From Hyphodiscus hymeniophilus (Eukaryota > Ascomycota > Leotiomycetes > Helotiales > Hyphodiscaceae), in the NCBI GenBank assembly GCA_016508695.1, contig VNKQ01000004.1, positions 1,054,001 through 1,118,000 of the forward strand: DNA of 64,000 bases. Reading direction: 5' to 3'. The position numbers and the translations under genes were made by a program. Each line of letters opens with the position of its first letter. Position 1 is the first letter of the stretch. The notes under the pieces were generated by a model. That model made no database searches and was not told the DNA's origin. It saw only the letters and a list, made by a program, of their open reading frames with translations. Positions 23,155 through 32,332 of the stretch are shown piece by piece.

Positions 23155-24660
23155 TCAATCAGCGCTAGTGCTCAGATCGTAGTTCTTCTCCCAGATACTC
23201 CTCAGCATGCTCCCCACCCCGTCATCATCGCTCGCGTTCGGACGTCCACCCAACCCCGCATCGTCGTGACTCCCACCATCATAGCTCGATCGTTGCCCCT
23301 TGTCCTTCCCGGTCTTCCTCGACTCCCTCAGGCTCTGGCTCAGCCCAAACGCGCCTGCTCCCCCTCCCTCACTCTTCTTCGAGCTACCCGCTGTGATGAT
23401 CCGATTCTTTGCGCCAGGTAGCTGACCGAGGCGCTTCAGCGCCTGGCCCACAGGATCCTGGTGCCGGCGAACGACGAGGAACTCGAGGCCCGTCCGCTCG
23501 AGCTGGATCTTGAGCCGCGGATCCCGCCCATCAAATCCCGTTCCCACCAGCCCAGCCAGCCCGCCTTGTAGTCCTGACAGCCCGTTCATACCGCCCCCCG
23601 ACGCCAGCTGTTGCGGTTCTATATTGGAGCTCGCGCGCTGCAGCCACAGTTTCTGTTGCGTGCGGGATTGCTGCGGGGGGTTATAGGCGTGCGTTGTACT
23701 TGACTTCCTCGATCGCGGAGCTAGGGCGCTCTCTGCGTCGTCGTCGTCGTCTTGGGTTGGCTCCGGCCGTGAGAGGTTGCCCATGGACTTCGACTTTTTG
23801 ACTTCCTCTGCTGCATGTTTCTGCTCGGTGCGATTGGCGAGGAAAGGTGAGTTCTCGCTTGGTGTGCCTGATCCCCCTACGAAGCGTGATACCATGTCCT
23901 CTTTAGACCCTATCTTCGGTGTGCCGTTCGTCGTGGAATTCTGGCTCTTGCCCACAGAGTCCGGAGACTGGCTGCGGATAGCAGCAGCAGTCGGTGTAGC
24001 AGTTGCCAGCGACATCTTTGTCGTGTTATGTGAAGGTGTACGTTGTAAAAGACGCTGCGTTATGATTTTCGCATCGTCAGTCGATGGTCGCACACTCTGG
24101 CGATCAGCCCCTCCATCCGCAACCGTAGCTTTGGGAGAATGTACAGGCGATTGTGGTGCAGAGTTACTGGCGCTCTGCTTCGCTGACGAAGGATGGCTGG
24201 AGAGCGATCGCGACAAGGCTGGTGATGCAGACGAGGATGCTTCTTCCCAGCCGGCGTCGTCCTGGTCTTGATCTCGGTCTCCAATCTCGAAGTGAACAGA
24301 TGTTGGTCTTTTCACTTGACCCTGAGAGGACTTTGGACGTTTGGAAATGTCGGCAGATGAACGGTTGTGCTTTAGACTGGCATGCGAGCTGTTCTTCTTC
24401 AGACTTGTTACTGAGGAGTTGCGGGGCAGCTTCTTAAGGTCGGTATGAGAGGCTTCGTTGCCGTGTACTTTTGTGAGCTTGTGCAAGCTCTTGTTTGATG
24501 GTATCCGCGCGTGCGGTCGTCCTACAACGTGCTTGTGTCCCTTCGTCTTGGGTTGAGGGGGAGTGGTGGAAGGAGAGTCGGTTTGGCTGTGGATTGAGCT
24601 TGTTGATCGACGGCCACCTAACTCGGGCCTTTGCGGCGACTGCGCATGCTCGGATGGCAT
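23155..24660 (-). CDS. Low-complexity protein resembling TORC1 subunit Tco89
   Basis: Single-exon gene of 501 aa. The protein is Ser/Pro/Lys-rich and probably largely disordered, with no catalytic domain. N-terminal blocks resemble the Tco89 family: KGHKHVVGRPHARIPSNKS, LHKLTKVHGNEASHTDLKKL, RNSSVTSLKKNSSHASLK, and the signature PTSVHFEIGD followed by GWEEASSSASPALSRS. A C-terminal conserved part includes RTEQKHAAEEV, RTQQKLWLQRASSNIEP and an ERTGLEFLVVRRHQDPVGQALKRL helix-like block. Tco89 is a non-essential TORC1 component at the vacuole in yeast. The assignment rests on motif recall, so confidence is moderate. A CGTCTG hexamer repeat sits just upstream. Confidence 0.7.
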   Translation of the reverse strand: MPSEHAQSPQRPELGGRRSTSSIHSQTDSPSTTPPQPKTKGHKHVVGRPHARIPSNKSLHKLTKVHGNEASHTDLKKLPRNSSVTSLKKNSSHASLKHNRSSADISKRPKSSQGQVKRPTSVHFEIGDRDQDQDDAGWEEASSSASPALSRSLSSHPSSAKQSASNSAPQSPVHSPKATVADGGADRQSVRPSTDDAKIITQRLLQRTPSHNTTKMSLATATPTAAAIRSQSPDSVGKSQNSTTNGTPKIGSKEDMVSRFVGGSGTPSENSPFLANRTEQKHAAEEVKKSKSMGNLSRPEPTQDDDDDAESALAPRSRKSSTTHAYNPPQQSRTQQKLWLQRASSNIEPQQLASGGGMNGLSGLQGGLAGLVGTGFDGRDPRLKIQLERTGLEFLVVRRHQDPVGQALKRLGQLPGAKNRIITAGSSKKSEGGGAGAFGLSQSLRESRKTGKDKGQRSSYDGGSHDDAGLGGRPNASDDDGVGSMLRSIWEKNYDLSTSAD

Positions 24661-24742
24661 GTTGTTGTTGATCTTACTCGTTCGATTGATTCATCTGCAT
24701 GCAATTTGCTTTTGCTGTGGTGACTGCTGCCCAACGTTGAAG

Positions 24743-24774
<32 letters not shown>

Positions 24775-25292
24775 TTAGTTCAGGTCTCGACGGGCCGTTC
24801 GATGATGCGCTGTCGGGCCGGTTGGTCTTTAAGAACGTCGAATCAGAGGGGGTTCAATGTCATAATGGGACCACGAGGGAAAGTTGCCAAGTCATTGAAT
24901 TTGACTACACAATTAATAATAACATTTTCTTCCAGTTCGAACTTCAATTCCAGTTCCATGTTCGGGGGACAAGAGGTGCATGAAAGCTTTAGCAGAGTGA
25001 GACATCTCATGCAGCTTATCAGAAGCCGCATTCGTCACTCAGTCAATTACCGCTTTCAGACCTCCTTTAATAGTCAACAATCTCGGTTTATATCGCAAGT
25101 ACATCCTGGAAACCTCATAATACTCAAGACATCTCAGCTATGCAGGTGTACTGTTTTCAGAATGTTTTGTATCCGTATTTCGCTTGCTTTCGGAAAATAA
25201 TCATACAAAGCAGCGGGAGCAATTTCACCACGCCATGCAATTTGTGTTACCCTATCCAATCCTCCAAATATCCCGATGGCAGACGCCCAGAC
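24661..25292. other. Intergenic TCO89 upstream / PEPCK downstream
   Basis: About 630 bp. It holds the likely TCO89 promoter and leader with a hexamer repeat at 24741-24775, and the 3' end of the PEP carboxykinase transcript. No coding region is supported. Confidence 0.5.
24741..24775. repeat. GCGTCT hexamer microsatellite
   Basis: Five to six perfect tandem copies of GCGTCT, about 80-115 bp upstream of the TCO89 start codon, probably in its 5' leader. Confidence 0.9.
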
Positions 25293-27688
25293 CTACAAAG
25301 ATGGACCTGCCTTAATAACGTCTTCAGTAGCCTCGGATTCATATTTCTTAAAGTTCTCCAGGAAAAGTCCGCCAAGCTTGGTAACTTCCTGCCTGAAACT
25401 GTCATGTCCTTGGCTCCATGCGTTCCTTGGGTTCAACAGTTCTGATGGGACACCAGAGCAGGTCTTTGGTACGGCAAGGTTGAAGGTCTCGTAGGTCTCG
25501 AACTCAACCTTTGCAAGCTCACCAGAGTGGATAGCATCGAGGATGGCACGAGTATATTTCAATCTATTCAATTTTAGTAAAATTCAGAAATGCTTCGATT
25601 CGTTCACTTACGGGCAACGCTTGCCACCGGTGGTAGCACCAGCTCCAACCCATCCGGTGTTCAGCAACCAAGCGTTAGCCTTGTGCTGCTCAATCTTATC
25701 AGCCAACATCTTAGCATATCGCATTGGGTGCAAAGCCAAGAAAGGCTGGGCAAAGCAAGACGAGAAGGTAGCTTGAGGCTCGGTGACACCATCTTCAGTA
25801 CCAGCCATCTTTGAGGTGTAACCCGAGATGAAGTGGAACATGGTTTGGGCCGAGTCGAGTTTCGAAATAGGGGGAAGGACACCACGAGCATCACACGTAA
25901 GGAGGATGATGTTGCTGGGATGGTTGGTGGACAGACACGGGATCTTGGCGTTTGAGATATATTCGATTGGGTAGGCGCAGCGGGTGTTCTCGGTAAGAGT
26001 CGTATCATCGTAGTCGACATGTCGAGTTTCTGGGCTGAAGACAACGTTCTCGAGGACTGATCCGAATTTAATCGCACCGAAAATGTCTGGCTCCTTCTCG
26101 GCAGAAAGACCAATGCACTTGGCGTAGCACTATGGCAGGTTAGCGCGGCTCAGGATTTTGAGTTTCACCAACATACTCCACCCTCAATGTTGAATACGCC
26201 GCGGTCACTCCAGCAGTGCTCATCATCTCCGATGAGCGCACGGTTGGGATCAGCTGACAGAGTGGTCTTGCCAGTACCTGACAGTCCAAAGAAGACGGTA
26301 ACATCACCGTCCTTGCCCTCGTTTGCCGACGAATGAAGGGTGAGAACGTTGTGCTTGACGGGCATTTCGTAAAAGAGAACAGTGAAAACGCCCTTCTTCA
26401 TCTCCCCAGCATACTCGGTACCAAGGATGACCATCTCCTTCTCGGCAAAGTTGATGGCAACCGATGTTCCCGAGGTCATACCCTCAGTATATCTGTTGGC
26501 TGGGAATGAACCCGCATTGTAAATAGTGTAATCTGGGTGGAAGTGCTCAAGATCTTTTGCTTCAGGTCTGATAAGCATATTGCGCATGAAAAGGGCGTGG
26601 TATGCACGTGCGCAGACGACTCGAACCCGGATGCGGTATTTCTCGTCCCATCCTGCAAATCCGTCTACGACGTAAATACGATTCCGGGTGTTGAGGTAGT
26701 CAATAGCGCGTTCGCGGTTGATTCTCCAGACCTGAAGACATGTTTATCAGCATTTTGAAGCGTGTTTTAGTAGAAATGCCGGATCAAAGGGGAGAGCACG
26801 TGTCCATGGCGATGGTTGCCGAGGGAAATCGAGATGACTGTACAGGGATGGATACAGTCATCGGCTGTTCCCCTCCAAACGCTACCCCGCATTTTGGGCA
26901 TTTTCGAGATGCAACCAAATGACGCGGTACCGGTAGATTGCGAATTGGTGGAATGCGTATTGATGGAATGCAAGCGGAATGGAAGAAAATATTTTTTCGG
27001 TTGTACCCAGACATGAGAAATTGAAAAATTGTTGAAGATGCACAATTGGCTTACATCGGGGGTCATGGGTTTGTTGACAGGTCTATTGACAGTTAGTGAT
27101 GCTGCCGGAAGTAGCGACATTTGTGGAAGCCTACCCCCACCAGATCTCATTCTCCGATCCAGGCTCTTTGACAATTCTCTTGTCTAACGGCGAACGACCA
27201 GTCTTTGCCCCTGAGTATGCGGTAAGAGCACCGGTAGATGTGATGGCAGAGCCAGTTTCGTAGACCAGGGCATCTTCGTATAGGGCTGCAACGGAGGGAT
27301 TGGGGACCTGCGAGGAGGCAGAGGGTCAGCATGAGCCGAGGGGAGGGTTGTGCTTGGGTGAAAGGACGTACAATGGCTACGCGATCATAGTCAATATGTG
27401 CCTTCTCGTGAAGTTCGTTCTCGAGTTCCGTGTGTTCGTCCTGGGGCATTACTCCACCAGGGTGGAGTGCTGCGAGGATTGAAGTGTCAGCGAAGATGCG
27501 ATGCCCATGCAGTAAGAGAGGGAGAAGGAGAGGGAGAAGGAGAGGGAGAAGGAGAGGGAGAAGGAGAGGGAGAAATCAACGGAGTTGCCAGAGAGAAGCA
27601 CATTGAGGGATTGTAGATTGTGGGGCCGGCGTGGGAAATAGATTGACTTACACGTCTTATTGACGCTCGGGTTCGTAGCGGTAACCAT
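25293..27688 (-). CDS. PCK1: Phosphoenolpyruvate carboxykinase (ATP)
   Basis: Converts oxaloacetate and ATP to PEP, CO2 and ADP, the controlling step of cytosolic gluconeogenesis. Seven exons: 27688-27652, 27469-27372, 27307-27135, 27082-27055, 26731-26177, 26129-25612 and 25563-25293, giving 559 aa. Blocks include VNKTSLHPGGV at the first junction, the kinase P-loop GLSGTGKTTLS, the metal and nucleotide site DDEHCWSD, RTEQ-type context SKLDSAQTMFHFISGYTSKM, and TGWVGAGATTGGKRCPLK. Exon 4 is only 28 nt and encodes PVNKPMTPD. It is followed by a 323-nt intron, the longest in the gene. Intron 1 contains a 12-bp purine-rich repeat. Length and sequence match Aspergillus acuF-type enzymes closely. 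Carbon-source regulation is expected from the family. Confidence 0.96.
27516..27574. repeat. GAGGGAGAAGGA 12-bp tandem repeat in PEPCK intron 1
   Basis: About five near-perfect copies of a 12-bp purine-only unit. On the transcript strand it is pyrimidine-only and lies roughly 45-105 nt upstream of the intron 1 acceptor. Confidence 0.9.
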
Positions 27689-29762
27689 TCTGAGAGATGT
27701 GGAGTGGTAGTTGGAGGTTCGGGTTGCAAGAATCTGAGATCTGGGACCGAGTTGGCGAGGATCTGGGTATGGAGAAGAGGTTCGTTCGACTGGATCTTCG
27801 GGGAGGGACTGAGACTTTAAGGAACTCATATCTCGGGACTGAAGCTGGGGCTGGGCGACTGTGATTGCGGTAATGGGTTCAGTGACGATGGGTCTGAGAG
27901 CAGAAGCATGTGGATTGTGGAGGACGGGCAACGGGTGTGGAGAGGGGAGACACCAATGAGAGACCGGTGAGAGACGAACGAGGACGACCAGGCCGGAACA
28001 AGTCGGGGCTGATTGTTTGCGGTGCGAGTTCGCCCGATACGATTATGGGACTGCGTAGATACGGGAGTTGAAGATGGAGATGAACTGGACGGGTAGGATT
28101 TGGATTGAAAACGAGGCGATGTTTTGCAAGCAATTATATATTGGATAGGTTGGTTGGTAAAGCCTTTACCCTTTTTCTATGTGGTCGTTAGCCGAGGTGT
28201 GCGTGTACTAATAACGACTTCCCTCCTTACTAACCGTACACTACTACATCTGAGTAAGTAGGTCTCCCCTTTCCCCCTCAAACCACGCCGTCAACATTCC
28301 ATTCCCATTCATTCAACCTAATTCAACTTGACACAGTTGAACTCCATTCAACTCAAACTCTTCCACTCCACACCGAAAAACAAACTACATAACAACAGAC
28401 AAAACATGCAAAACATGACTCAATAGTCCCTCCCTGGCCGCATCCAAACAAATGCATCCTCCGAAGAAAGCAACAAACCCGGGGAAGCAACGGGAGCATG
28501 ATTCCAATTCCCACGAAAGAGCAATCTCGAACATCTGTCCGTGCAACGAGGTTCATACGGTCCCTACAACCCCGCCATGGCCCGCACGCCCGCAAGCCCG
28601 CAAGATCGGAGACCTCGGGATAAATATTCACCAGAAATCCAAAACTCGCCTGCACTAACATCATCATACAGCAAGTATTTTCTTTCATCATACGACAAGT
28701 CGTCGCTTATCGCATGATACAGTAAGTTCCTTCCTTCCTTCATGATGCAGTAAGGTAGGTCAGTTCTCGCACTCTGTCAGTCCCAGTATTGCCCGAGAGT
28801 GCTACAAAACTCTCGCACGCCACCGCATTGCCATCTTTTTGCATTGCACCATTCGTGGAGAACCACAGGACATATCACTTGCTCCGAGTTGGGCTCAACC
28901 TCATCCCGGCCCTCGCTGGATGCGACCTGCGCGGGAACGCACAGAATTCAGCTGCTGAGCCATATCAAGGGGCGAAATGCCTCACGAGAATCCCTAGCGT
29001 CGACGTCGGCGTGTAGGGAATGGTTGTCATTGAAGGGATCGCTCGAGTGATTCTCGCCATGCTGGCAGAGGCCGGTCTGCTGCGCTGAACATGCTTTCTT
29101 GGCGGCAGGGGATATTCTGGTCCCAAGCTCTCCTGATCATCCGGATAGCTCGAATCCTGTTCATGGCTGAAACAGCTTTATTGGCACGACGCAATTCGTG
29201 TTTGTCCGTATGGCCTAATTTGAGTGGAGGATGAGGGCTTTTCTTCATTGGTACATTTTCATAAATCCTCACTATTCGAATCATCCATATCAAGCCGGCG
29301 ATCAGGACATCGGGAGAGTCGTGAGTGGCTATGGAAAGCTATTGTGTACACCATGCCAGCAAGAAAGTATATTTTTATCCGAGTGGATACTTTTCTATTT
29401 CTACGTCACTCTCATTATTCGATAAACCATACTTTTGGGACCTTCTCGAGTCCCTTTGAGCCAAGGATCTTGCAGAGAAGCCTCTAAATCAAAAACCAAG
29501 CTCCCATGCAACCCTCCCTGGACCGAATTTCTTCTTGCGAGTTCCTCAAATTGATAAGTTCCTTCGATCGGGACAACCATATCTCTTTAATGTTAGGCGT
29601 CAGCTATCCTTGGTCAGGTTTCGATGATTGGGAATATCCGCTCCGACATAGCCTCAGTTGTGCAGGGGACAATCCCGATCCTGGAAACGAGATTCCGTCG
29701 ATTTATTTATAGTAGTGAGAATGGGGACTCCATAGATGTCCTCAATGAGCCACCAGGCCATG
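27689..29762. other. Long upstream region of PEPCK, no supported gene
   Basis: About 2 kb. Near the gene a C/T-rich segment (transcript strand) is likely leader and promoter. The open frame that continues upstream from PCK1 to 27931 is not conserved-looking. Frames at 28353-28691, 28789-29016 and 29027-29293 have no recognisable domain. A short GTTCCTTCCTTCC run lies near 28725. Confidence 0.45.
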
Positions 29763-30352
29763 AGATAGTCCCTCTACCAAGAAATACAAACGTTCAACCG
29801 TCTGGCTGTCGGATCTAGACAACAGCGCCAGTCTCGCCCCAGCACTCTCCCCATACGCAACGCAATGACTTTCTCCAAACTCGACACAATTCCCGCTCTC
29901 AATTCCCCCACCTTTCTTCGGAACTCACTACCCTTGACTCGCTTCCAGAAATCCGGCATGTCGTCCAAGATCTCGATACCGCTGGATTCGGTCATCAGCT
30001 GGTAGTCAGCTGCGATGAACATGGCGGAGTTTTGGATGCAATAATCAAGCGCCCATTGCGGGGATCAGTCGGGAAATAGAATTGCGCCTGTTGTTTGTGT
30101 ACGTTAGTTACGTAGTGGATGGAATGCCATGGGATGTGGATGGGGAGAGTAGGGTAGGGAAAGGAAGGAGAAGAAGGTACGGAAGAGACTTGCAAAGCCT
30201 CCGCCAGGGAACTTAGCAACCACAGAAGATCTGCAGGAGTGCCCTGATGCCACTGCTTTGAACATGCTACTGAAGATAAGGGGTACATTTAGAGTACGGT
30301 AGGGTTTAGCGAGGTGGATAAGGGATCGAAGTGGAAGCCGTGAGCTGCGCAT
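29763..30352 (-). pseudogene. Decayed alpha/beta-hydrolase (fold-3/esterase-like) gene
   Basis: Minus-strand relic recognised from its motifs. A GGGF segment at about 30190-30222 reads KFPGGGFAS, where fold-3 hydrolases have HGGGF, the oxyanion-hole motif. An intron-like stretch follows, ending with TAACTAAC and an AACAACAG acceptor. A block reading SPQWALDYCIQNSA then FIAADYQLMTESSG (about 30060-29985) matches the usual core strand and YRL-type motif. An in-frame TGA at 30067-30065 precedes it, where Trp is plausible. The nucleophile elbow GESAG is encoded at 29852-29838 in a different frame, displaced by a 5-bp tandem duplication (TGCGTTGCGT). The C-terminal third was not found. Identity is inferred from motifs only. 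Confidence 0.6.
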
Positions 30353-30844
30353 CGACGACTGTTATGCTATTCTCTGTCGGATTTGAAGAAATACAGCATC
30401 TTACTGTTTCATCTTCATAAGCAATAGTCATATAAAAAGAAACTTAATGTCTTCTGAACTACCTATTCTGGAAGTAGCCTGATTGCTGAGAGGAAGTGAG
30501 CGATTCGGATATCAAAAACCTCCACAACTGTTCAACCCCACAGGAACCAGTAACCTAACCTTATAACGAATTTGAGCAATTCAAATATTAACAGATCGAA
30601 CAACTTCACCTATTGGTCAATAAAGAAATCGGGAAGGAAAAATTGAGAACAGATCACGTGCGGGCATTGTCAAACGCGAATTAGGCATTGCCTAACGATC
30701 ACCTTTCTAGGAAGCAGCGAACTGAGAGTTCAGTTCAAGGCAGTCTTCCTTCAGCCAAAGAGATACATTGGCAGGGAACTTCCTTCTCGGGAAGGTATGC
30801 CCAAACTACCCAGACCAAAGTACCCCCTCCAAAGCAGCAAAAAG
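30353..30844. other. Intergenic upstream of the sirtuin gene
   Basis: About 490 bp, AT-rich compared with its neighbours. It contains the sirtuin promoter and leader; nothing else is recognised. An in-frame upstream ATG at 30797 would extend the sirtuin by 16 residues. Confidence 0.5.
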
Positions 30845-32001
30845 ATGACCTCCACACTCTTCGGACCATCCAGCGACGTCGAGGAATTCAGCAAGGTGCT
30901 TCAATCTTCAAGAAGAGTCCTGGCATTATGCGGAGCGGGACTCTCGGCTGCTTCGGGTCTGGATACTTTCAGAGGAGCAGGAGGCATGTGGAGGAATCAC
31001 CAAGCTACCACCCTCGCCACCCCGGATGCGTTCAGAGCGGACCCGGGACTGGTCTGGTTGTTTTATTCGTACAGGAGACACAGGGCTCTGCAGGCGAGAC
31101 CGAACGCTGGCCATGTTGCGCTGGTCAAGCTGGCGGAGAGGATGCCTGATTTCATTACGCTTACGCAGAATGTTGATGGTGAGTCGTCTTTCGGGGAGGA
31201 GCATGTGATGGCTCCTGATATATGTTTTCAAGGCTTAAGTCCATCGAGTAATTGAGAGTTCTTCACTTCAGTTCCTGACTCGCAACAGGCCTCTCCCAAC
31301 GAGCAAATCATCCAAGAGAACAGCTCAAACTCCTCCATGGGACACTCTTTGACATCAAATGCTTCAACTCGAGTTGCAATTACGTGGAGCAAGACAACGT
31401 GAGACAGTCTCTTCAAGCCGTTAAAGCACTCCTACTCTAACCCATCCAGTACAACGATCCCTACCACCCCATCCTCGCAATACATTCAGCAGAGGACGAC
31501 CGGCTAGCAGCAGCAAAGAAGGCCGCAGACTCCAGCACGCCAGACCGAATCGCCAACATGGAGTCCGCAACCACTTCCCAGACCCCAGAAGGCACCACTA
31601 GGATCGATCCCGCCGACCTCCCGCACTGCCCAAAATGCAAGACGGGTCTCCTCCGTCCCGGAGTAGTTTGGTTCGGCGAAGGACTCCCTGCGGATACGCT
31701 GTCCGAGATCGATGAGTGGATGGATCGCGGCAAGGTCGACCTAATCATGGTCATAGGCACGACGGCCACGGTCTGGCCCGCCGCGGGGTATGTCGAGGAT
31801 GCGAGGGCGAGAGGCGCGAGGGTCTGCGTGGTAAACATGGATTCCGCGGAATTGGGAGCTGCTGGGCAGTTGCAGACTGGGGATTTTCTGTTCGAGGGAG
31901 ATGCGTCTAAGATCCTGCCAGAATTGGTGAAGAGCGTTGCTGGTGATGTGGAAAGCGAGTGGCAGAGGTATTTGCTTGGCTTGGAAGGAGACGAGAGATA
32001 G
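30845..32001 (+). CDS. NAD-dependent protein deacylase, class III sirtuin (SIRT5-like)
   Basis: Sirtuins remove acyl groups from lysine using NAD. Exons 30845-31178, 31289-31398 and 31450-32001 give 331 aa. The Rossmann motif CGAGLSAASGLDTFRG is followed by MWRNHQATTLATP. FYSYRRHR carries the Tyr-x-x-Arg pair that in SIRT5 selects succinyl, malonyl or glutaryl lysine. TQNVDGLSQRANH crosses the first intron, then LHGTLFDIKC with the catalytic His. The zinc site is CFNSSC plus CPKC, and PGVVWFGEGLP and VIGTTATVWPA complete the fold. An insertion of about 30 polar residues sits inside the zinc module. The YxxR motif suggests acidic-acyl rather than acetyl substrates, by inference. A mitochondrial presequence is not clear from the chosen start. 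Confidence 0.92.
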
Positions 32002-32332
32002 AGGGTGTGATTTCTGAGACAAGACTGATAATGCTCTCATGCCGATGAATGGAAGATGTGGGAAAAAAAGGCTGCATATTTTGATAATCAGTTAAAGTAC
32101 TTGGACCAATGTCTACTCAAAGATTCATCTTCCCAGCGATGTAGACCCGAACTTGAAGTGAGAACTTTTGGAAGAGTCTATTTATCCTTCAGAAACCCTC
32201 CATCCCAAGGCTGTGCCTATATACATGAAGCTTTCTCCCCTCTCTCCATGCAAATGCAAAGTCGTTAATCATTTAAAATTGGGGTGCCTATCGGCTGGAT
32301 TGTTGAGCGGAAGCAGTCCTGGAGAGATGCAT
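32002..32332. other. Convergent intergenic sirtuin/eRF3
   Basis: About 330 bp between convergent stop codons. Only short spurious frames are present. Confidence 0.5.

Noticed and set aside
28479..28484. CCGGGG hexamer as a CreA repressor site of PEPCK
   Set aside because: It matches the degenerate SYGGRG consensus, which is expected by chance many times in this window. There is no paired site close by.
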